Source: JBGOUJ01 sp041477005 (lineage in GTDB: Bacteria; Acidobacteriota; Terriglobia; Bryobacterales; JACQDG01). From it: a stretch of 9,989 nucleotides of DNA. The stretch's first letter is position 1, and the number at the start of each line of letters is the position of its first letter. Under the pieces are notes generated by a model. That model worked only from the letters and a program-made list of their open reading frames with translations, searched no databases and had not been told where the DNA came from. Location: positions 1 to 9,989 of the forward strand of contig JBGOUJ010000258.1 in the NCBI GenBank assembly GCA_041477005.1, given 5' to 3'. Positions 4,976 through 9,989 of the stretch are shown piece by piece. Position numbers and translations under genes: made by a program.

Positions 4976-7900
4976 CTAAAACTGAAGTTTCAGCGACACC
5001 TGCATTTCACGCGGGTTCCCGAACGAGATTACGCGGCCGTAGGGGTTCTTCAGCGTGCCGGCCGGCCCGATGTTGGCGTTCGCTACGTTGCGGATGGTGA
5101 TGTCGACCGTTTGCCAGTTGGGGTGATTCAAAGCGTTATACGCATCGGCCCGTAATACCAGGTGAAATCTTTCCGTCACCAGGAAGTTCTTGGAGAGACC
5201 GATATCGGGGTTCCAAAACCCCGGCTGGCGAACCATCATGCGCGGAGCCGTGCCAAACCGGGGCGTCGTCACGACCTGAAACGCGTCGGTGTTGAAGTAA
5301 TGGCTTTCGGTGCGATCGCCGCGCGGCAGAATGGGGTTGGCGACCAGATCCGGCCGGTCGAATCGGGAAAAGTTAGTGGCCAGGCCGGTGCCGTCGCTAA
5401 CCTGCGTCGCGCCTCCTGTTTGCGCGGTGAAAAGCAGATTGGCTTGCCAGGCGCCCAGCACTCTGCCGAGTAGTCCTTGCTGGTTTGTTCTGTACGGAAT
5501 CTCGTACACGATACCGCTGGCCAAACGCTGGCGGATGTCGAAGGTAGTCGAGGACTTGTCGAGACGGCGGTTGGAGAGGAAGTGGAAGGTTCCCGGATTG
5601 CCCACCCCGACGGCGCTCTGCCCCTGCTCCGCGTCGGAGATGGCATGGCCCCAGGTGTACGACGTGATAAAGACGGCGCCCTTCGCGCGCCTCTCGAACT
5701 TTGTCTGCAGGGAGTGATATTGCCCCGAGCCGTCCGACTGGCGCCAGTTGATGGAGGAGAACTGAGGCCGGATCAGAGCTGCCGTGCCGAGCACATAGAG
5801 CGAGTTGAAATCGCCCGGAATGTTGATGTTTTCGGAAGTGAAAATATGATTGGCCTTATTCGCCACGTACCCGACCTCTAATAAATTGTTGCCGGCCCGG
5901 TGCTGCACCGTGAGGTTCCATTGCTGCACCATGGTGTTTTTCATGTGAGGATCCCCGGTGTAGACCCCCACGCGCGCGCCGACGTTGCCGGTGCCGGCGG
6001 CGAAGTTGTCCCAGAACAGGGTCGGCTGGGGATTGACGCTCAAAGCCGGGGCGATGAAGTCGCGGGCAAAGCCAAATCCGCTGGTCGCAGCGTTTGGCGC
6101 ATAGGGGCCGCCCGGTGGAGGATTTACGGCGTTGTTGATCGGGCCACTGGGGTGCTCCTGCTCGTAATAGATGCCGTAGCCCCCGCGGATCACGGTGTTC
6201 TGGCGTCCCAGAGGCCGCCAGGCGAATCCGAACCGGGGACCCCAGTTATTCTTGTCCCCGAATTGGAGAGCCCGGCCTCCTTCTGCGGCGGTCGCGGTTG
6301 CCGCATACTCCACCTGGTTCGTGTTCAGGTCAAAACCCGCCCAGTGGTCGTGCTTCTCCTTCCAGGGCTGGAAGTAGTCGTAACGCAAGCCCAGGTTGAG
6401 GGTCAGTGTGTTCGTTACTTTGTAATCGTCCTGGAAATATCCGGCGGACCAGAACTGATTGGGAGTTCCATGCAGAGGCGATATCCCGACTGTTGCCGAA
6501 GACATGTAGCCCAGCATGAAATCGGCCAGCCCGTCGCCGGTGTAAGCGCCGCCGGCTGCACCCCCGAAGCTGAGGGAGCCGCGCCCGGTCAAAGTCTCGA
6601 TGAACACGTCGTTGCGGCGCATGATCGTCAGCCCGGTCTTAAACGAGTGCTTGCCGTGAACGATCGAAAGATTGTCGGCGAATTGCCAGATTTGGCCGCC
6701 ATTCGGATTCCAGGGCATGCCGGTGCGCAAGCCGGGAAGCCCCAGCGCGGATACGCTTTGGGAGATGCCGAAGTTGGGCGGGCCCCATTCCAGGGGATTT
6801 TGGGTCTCCGGGAGCTGGCTGGACAGACCAAGTTGGCCGGTGATGTCCTGCTTGAAGCTGGTCTCCAGATTCTCGAAGGTCATGCTGCGGTTCCAGCCCG
6901 CGCGCGCCTCGTTGAAGATGTTGGACGAGAAGGTGTGGGTCTCCGAAAGGCTGACGTTTTGATTGTGCCGGTTGCGCTGGTACCCGCGATCGCTGCTCCC
7001 GGGGCCGAAAAGCGGAAACAAGTCGCCGACGAAATCATTGTTGAAGTTTCGGATATAGCGGCCGTAGAAGGAGTCTCGATTGGAAATGCGGTAGTCCAAC
7101 CGCGTCGTGAGCTCGTCGGTCCGTATTCCGGCTGGCCGGACCGGCCCTTGAAAATTGTTCACCAGGTTGTTGTTGGTGGGCAGCGGGACCAGGGCGAGCA
7201 CCTTCAATGACGTGGGGCTGATGAAGCGGCTCATATGGGCGGGATCCGAGAAGCATCCCGGCGTTCCCGTCGAGGAGACGCTGAGCGGGTCTTTCAGGCA
7301 CCCCGACGCAGGAACCAGTTGTGTGAAGTCCCCGTTTCGCATTTGCACGGTGGGTATGGTGCGCTGGCCAAACGCTCCGGCTCGAGTGCCCCGGCCGCCT
7401 TCATAATTAACGAAGAAGAAAAACCTGTCTTTGAGGATCGGTCCGCCGATTCCCGAGCCGAAGATGTTGTTGCGCACCACCGTCTTGTTGGCAGTGACGA
7501 ACTGATTGTTCGCGATCTGCTGGTTGCGCAGATTCTTGGCGTCCATCTGAAAGGCGTTCAGCTTGTCATTTTGCAGGTACTCGTAGACATGGCCGTGGAA
7601 TTCGTTGGTGCCCGCCTTGGTGACGATGTTCACCGACGCGCCGGCGGCCCCGCCGTATTCGGCGGAGTTGGAGTTGACCTGGACCTTGACTTCCTGCACG
7701 GCTTCCAGCGCCGGGTCAAAAGCGCGGGTGCCCGCGTCGAAGTTCATCCCCTCGATGCCGTCGTAGTAGAACTTGTTGGAAAGGTCGGTCAACCCGTTGA
7801 CGCTCAAGGAGAGCCCGTTGCGGCGGACAAAGCCGGAATCGCGTTGCGCTTTGCTGTTGTTGTTGACGAAATAAGCGCCGGGTGAGAGCAGGGTTACCCC

Positions 7901-8368
7901 GATGACCTGCCGGCCCAACAAGGGAAGCTGCGAGATCTGGTCCGCCGCGATCGTCGTCGCCACCGAAGCCTCTTCGGTCTTCAGGCCCAGCACGGTCTCG
8001 GACACATTGACCACCTCGGCCAACTGCCCCACCGCCATGGTCAGGTCGACACGCGCTTCTTCGCTGGTAGATAGATTGACGTTATCCGCCTGCGTGGTTT
8101 TGAACCCTGCGAGTTCACCGGTCACCCGGTAGGTGCCGAAGAACAGGAACGGCACGCGATAGGCGCCGCTGGGTCCGGTGGTGACAATCCTGCTGACGTT
8201 GGTCTTCGTATTCAGGACCGTGACTTTAACGTTCGGGACCACGGCCCCGGTGGTATCCACCGCAACGCCGCTGATCGAGCCGGTGATTTCCTGGGCGCTC
8301 GCCGGCAGCAAGCAACCCAGAATTACCAGCAACATCCCGACTATCCTGCGTATTAGAATGCCGTTCAT
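4976..8368 (-). CDS. TonB-dependent outer-membrane receptor with N-terminal carboxypeptidase-regulatory-like domain
   Basis: An outer-membrane protein of 1130 residues of the Oar/CarboxypepD_reg-TonB type that is expanded in Acidobacteria. It is presumed to import a bulky substrate using TonB energy; the substrate is unknown. Order: signal peptide 1-25 (IVGMLLVILGCLLPASA, cut before Q26); Ig-like regulatory domain about 27-112 (GSISGVAVDTTGAVVPNVKV to VDLTMAVGQ); plug about 126-252, including QLPLLGRQV, YYDGIEG and AGASVNIVTKAG; then a long beta barrel with repeated aromatic strands ending in the outer-membrane C-terminal signature VSLKLQF. Start chosen at ATG 8368, with AGGAG 5 bases upstream and the signal peptide directly after; an in-frame ATG at 8446 would put 26 unlikely residues before the leader. 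No frameshift is seen. No TonB box is obvious. TATACT at 8434-8439 (minus strand), 66 bases upstream, is a possible -10, but its -35 is poor. Transcription could also read through from the PLP enzyme gene 90 bases upstream. Confidence 0.93.
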   Translation of the reverse strand: MNGILIRRIVGMLLVILGCLLPASAQEITGSISGVAVDTTGAVVPNVKVTVLNTKTNVSRIVTTGPSGAYRVPFLFFGTYRVTGELAGFKTTQADNVNLSTSEEARVDLTMAVGQLAEVVNVSETVLGLKTEEASVATTIAADQISQLPLLGRQVIGVTLLSPGAYFVNNNSKAQRDSGFVRRNGLSLSVNGLTDLSNKFYYDGIEGMNFDAGTRAFDPALEAVQEVKVQVNSNSAEYGGAAGASVNIVTKAGTNEFHGHVYEYLQNDKLNAFQMDAKNLRNQQIANNQFVTANKTVVRNNIFGSGIGGPILKDRFFFFVNYEGGRGTRAGAFGQRTIPTVQMRNGDFTQLVPASGCLKDPLSVSSTGTPGCFSDPAHMSRFISPTSLKVLALVPLPTNNNLVNNFQGPVRPAGIRTDELTTRLDYRISNRDSFYGRYIRNFNNDFVGDLFPLFGPGSSDRGYQRNRHNQNVSLSETHTFSSNIFNEARAGWNRSMTFENLETSFKQDITGQLGLSSQLPETQNPLEWGPPNFGISQSVSALGLPGLRTGMPWNPNGGQIWQFADNLSIVHGKHSFKTGLTIMRRNDVFIETLTGRGSLSFGGAAGGAYTGDGLADFMLGYMSSATVGISPLHGTPNQFWSAGYFQDDYKVTNTLTLNLGLRYDYFQPWKEKHDHWAGFDLNTNQVEYAATATAAEGGRALQFGDKNNWGPRFGFAWRPLGRQNTVIRGGYGIYYEQEHPSGPINNAVNPPPGGPYAPNAATSGFGFARDFIAPALSVNPQPTLFWDNFAAGTGNVGARVGVYTGDPHMKNTMVQQWNLTVQHRAGNNLLEVGYVANKANHIFTSENINIPGDFNSLYVLGTAALIRPQFSSINWRQSDGSGQYHSLQTKFERRAKGAVFITSYTWGHAISDAEQGQSAVGVGNPGTFHFLSNRRLDKSSTTFDIRQRLASGIVYEIPYRTNQQGLLGRVLGAWQANLLFTAQTGGATQVSDGTGLATNFSRFDRPDLVANPILPRGDRTESHYFNTDAFQVVTTPRFGTAPRMMVRQPGFWNPDIGLSKNFLVTERFHLVLRADAYNALNHPNWQTVDITIRNVANANIGPAGTLKNPYGRVISFGNPREMQVSLKLQF

Positions 8369-8458
8369 AAACTCTCCTGAAGCTGGGGCGAAGGTCACCC
8401 AGGATTTCCGGTGCAGACTCCTCGATGGCTCTAAGTATACAACCAACCGGAGGCTTCC

Positions 8459-9691
8459 CTACCGCTGCGCCGCCCCGGCTCGGCCCATGATGGGCCACAC
8501 GTCGACGATCTTTTCGGCGCGGGCGACGTAGATGCGGTCGTAGACGTTGGTGCTCATGTCGAGGTTGGTGGGATAGAGCTCCACGCGCTCGCCGAGCTTC
8601 AGGTCGCGGTCGCCGTCCTTCCACTTCAGGATGCCGTATTCGGCCCCCTGGTTCTCGACCGTGATCCAGGGCATGTCCTTGGCCTCGTCGGTGGGCTTCA
8701 GCATGGCCTTGTTGCCGGCGTCAATGGTGCACTGGTTCCGGTGGCGATGGCTGACCACGGTGGTCATCACTGTGAGCGAGGAGTTGAAGTCGCTGTAAAC
8801 GCCCGCGTCGCCCTTCCCGCCGACCTTGCGGTAGAGGGTGTCCATGAAGATGTAAGAGCCGCACTCGAGCTCGGTGAGGCCGTTTTCGGTGTCGATGTTG
8901 TAAGTGCCGGTCGAGCCGCCGCTGATGATGTTGATCGGCAATCCGGACTTGCGGCACAGCTCCACCGTTTCGCGCAGGCCGACCAAATCGTTGGCCGATT
9001 TCTGGCGGCGCTCCGCCCAGCCGTGGGTGTGGGAGGCGCCTCCGGAATAGCCCATCAAACCCTGCAGGCGCATGTGCTTGGAAGACGCGACCTTCTGGGC
9101 CAGCTCGAGGGCGGGCTGGCCGGCTTCCATGCCATGGCGGGTGAGGCCGGCGAAGACGTCCACCACGATTTTGCAGGTGACGCCGGAGGCGGCCGCAGCC
9201 TCTTCCACTGAGTCCACGGTGATGGGGTCGTCAACGACGAACAGGAAGCTGGGGTCCTTCTTCGAGAGCGCCACGGCGCGGGAAATGTTGTTGATGCCGG
9301 CCGGCTGGCGCGTCCAAAGCACGTTTTTCAGGCCGGAGCCGGACATCAGCTCGGATTCGGCGATGGTGGCGGTGGTCAGGCCGATGGCGCCCAGGGCGAT
9401 CTGGCGCTTGGCGACGTCGACGGACTTGTGGATCTTGACGTGGGGGCGGATCTTGATGCCGGTGGCCTTGGAGTGGTCCGCCATGGTCTTCACGTTCTGC
9501 TCGAACAGGGCCTGATCGAGAATCATGCAGGGCGTGGGCAGAACGTCCTTGGTCAGATCGCGGAAGTCGTGGCGCGCGATGCGGGCCTCAACCTCCGGGT
9601 AGCTGAACCCGGTCTTGGCGGCGCGGGCGCTGAAGCTGCCGAGCAAACTGCCGGCGGCGCCGGCCTTCAAAAAGTTTCTGCGGGAAGTCAT
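8459..9691 (-). CDS. Tat-exported fold-type-III PLP enzyme, D-threonine aldolase/D-serine dehydratase-like
   Basis: A 410-residue protein with a textbook Tat leader (TSRRNFLKAGAAG, 2-14) followed by an alanine-racemase-like barrel and a C-terminal D-serine-dehydratase-like domain. Family members use PLP plus a divalent metal to cleave D-beta-hydroxy amino acids or dehydrate D-serine. RPHVKIHK (82-89) matches the family RPHxKxHK block; K86 is the likely Schiff-base lysine. GGSTGTY (258-264) fits the phosphate-binding glycine loop, and ELECGSYIFMD (274-284) and the end VDVWPI (396-401) are family blocks. Where relatives have PxHxD or PxHxC metal ligands, this protein reads YPTNLD (373-378), so the histidine is replaced by N376. 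EHG is also replaced by EYG (351-353). Activity may therefore differ. Tat export fits a cofactor loaded in the cytoplasm. GGAGG sits 6 bases before the ATG. It could head a transcript that continues into the TonB receptor. Confidence 0.85.
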   Translation of the reverse strand: MTSRRNFLKAGAAGSLLGSFSARAAKTGFSYPEVEARIARHDFRDLTKDVLPTPCMILDQALFEQNVKTMADHSKATGIKIRPHVKIHKSVDVAKRQIALGAIGLTTATIAESELMSGSGLKNVLWTRQPAGINNISRAVALSKKDPSFLFVVDDPITVDSVEEAAAASGVTCKIVVDVFAGLTRHGMEAGQPALELAQKVASSKHMRLQGLMGYSGGASHTHGWAERRQKSANDLVGLRETVELCRKSGLPINIISGGSTGTYNIDTENGLTELECGSYIFMDTLYRKVGGKGDAGVYSDFNSSLTVMTTVVSHRHRNQCTIDAGNKAMLKPTDEAKDMPWITVENQGAEYGILKWKDGDRDLKLGERVELYPTNLDMSTNVYDRIYVARAEKIVDVWPIMGRAGAAQR

Positions 9692-9714
9692 GGAACGCCT
9701 CCGAAATGACGAAG

Positions 9715-9740
9715 TCAGGTCAGAATTCAGGAGCCAGAAT
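9715..9740. repeat. Imperfect tandem repeat, two units
   Basis: tcaggtcagaat (9715-9726) is followed directly by tcaggagccagaat (9727-9740), two versions of one motif differing by a 2-base insertion and a substitution. It lies in the leader of the PLP enzyme gene. It may be chance or a fragment of a dispersed intergenic repeat. Confidence 0.4.
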
Positions 9741-9782
9741 GGGCTCGCCCATGCGGCCTCGGCCTTCCGACCACCGGCTTAG

Positions 9783-9811
9783 ATTCTAACGCCGCCGCCA
9801 GGCATAGTCCA
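9783..9811 (-). promoter_or_regulatory. Candidate sigma-70-type promoter for the PLP enzyme gene
   Basis: On the minus strand TGGACT (9806-9811, 4 of 6 to the -35 consensus) and TAGAAT (9783-9788, 5 of 6 to the -10 consensus) are separated by exactly 17 bases. A start near 9776 would give a leader of about 85 bases before the ATG at 9691. The -10 overlaps a small near-palindrome (TTAGA-T-TCTAA) that could be an operator. Prediction by eye only. Confidence 0.35.
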
Positions 9812-9841
9812 GTAGATTCTGACAACAGCCCCTACGAAAGC

Positions 9842-9883
9842 AGCCTTCAGCCTTCAGCCTTCAGCTATCAGCTATCAGCTATC
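9842..9883. repeat. Heptanucleotide tandem repeat (AGCCTTC)3(AGCTATC)3
   Basis: Three exact copies of AGCCTTC (9842-9862) are followed by three exact copies of AGCTATC (9863-9883), with a degenerate continuation (AGCAAGC, then TTCAGCC). The two heptamers differ at two positions, so each block looks locally expanded from a shared ancestor unit. It lies between the end of the partial gene at the right edge and the promoter candidate of the PLP enzyme gene. Confidence 0.9.
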
Positions 9884-9898
9884 AGCAAGCTTCAGCCG

Positions 9899-9989
9899 TC
9901 ACCGCGCTGCGCTGTCGAGAGCGAACACCAGCACGACCGGGCTGCCGGCGTGCTCCTGGGCCCACATCCTGGACATGCGCCCCGACGCG
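9899..9989 (-). CDS. C-terminal end of an unidentified gene (5' part outside the window)
   Basis: The minus strand is open from the window edge to a TGA at 9899-9901, giving 29 residues that include RMSRMWAQEHAG and PVVLVFALDSAAR. Codons end mostly in G or C, as in the real genes of this window, and the reading looks like natural protein sequence; the other minus-strand frames look less natural. I do not recognise the family from so short a tail. It would be transcribed in the same direction as the PLP enzyme and TonB receptor genes, but about 200 bases containing a repeat and a promoter candidate separate them. Confidence 0.5.
   Translation of the reverse strand, partial: ASGRMSRMWAQEHAGSPVVLVFALDSAAR

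Noticed and set aside
5900..7210. 436-codon plus-strand open frame opposite the TonB receptor
   Set aside because: Lies wholly within a continuous, motif-supported receptor gene on the other strand; no ribosome-binding site or domain evidence.
8434..8439. TATACT as a firm promoter for the TonB receptor
   Set aside because: The hexamer is good, but no acceptable -35 lies at 16-18 bases, so it is mentioned only within the receptor entry.
9842..9890. Heptamer array as a CRISPR
   Set aside because: Units are 7 bases with no spacers and no cas genes nearby.

Overview
The window is GC-rich and its third codon positions favour G/C. It holds two Tat-type (twin-arginine) exported proteins and one very long TonB-dependent receptor whose N-terminus carries a carboxypeptidase-regulatory-like (CarboxypepD_reg) domain. 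That combination is characteristic of Acidobacteria, especially the Bryobacterales/Solibacter group. The assignment is an inference from gene style, not from a marker gene.

Layout. At the left edge (13-683, + strand) is a two-gene toxin-antitoxin cassette: a PIN-domain ribonuclease followed by a ribbon-helix-helix antitoxin, coupled by an ATGA overlap. Converging on it is a decayed C-terminal gene fragment (692-964, - strand) broken by a one-base slip in a G/C homopolymer. Next are two tandem paralogues on the - strand (965-2137 and 2155-3417). They belong to an uncharacterised family; one has a Tat signal and the other has none. A secreted M19-type dipeptidase (3494-4729, + strand, TTG start) is divergent from them. 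A 246-base convergent gap (4730-4975) carries a three-copy 20-bp tandem repeat. The large TonB-dependent receptor (4976-8368, - strand) follows, preceded in transcription order by a Tat-exported fold-type-III PLP enzyme related to D-threonine aldolase/D-serine dehydratase (8459-9691, - strand). The right edge holds a promoter candidate, a (AGCCTTC)3(AGCTATC)3 heptamer repeat, and the last 29 codons of an unidentified - strand gene.

How the genes may work together. From about 2.1 kb to 9.7 kb the genes encode exported or surface functions: a metallodipeptidase, a D-amino-acid-type PLP enzyme, an outer-membrane importer and two unknown proteins. A plausible reading is an envelope module that cleaves small peptides (perhaps with D-residues, as from peptidoglycan), processes D-amino acids and imports a product. 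This is a hypothesis from neighbourhood only. The strongest leads are the unknown paralogue pair, non-canonical metal-site residues in both the dipeptidase (HxH for HxD) and the PLP enzyme (NxD where HxD/HxC is expected), and the frameshifted remnant. I see no CRISPR array, tRNA, rRNA, transposase or phage gene.
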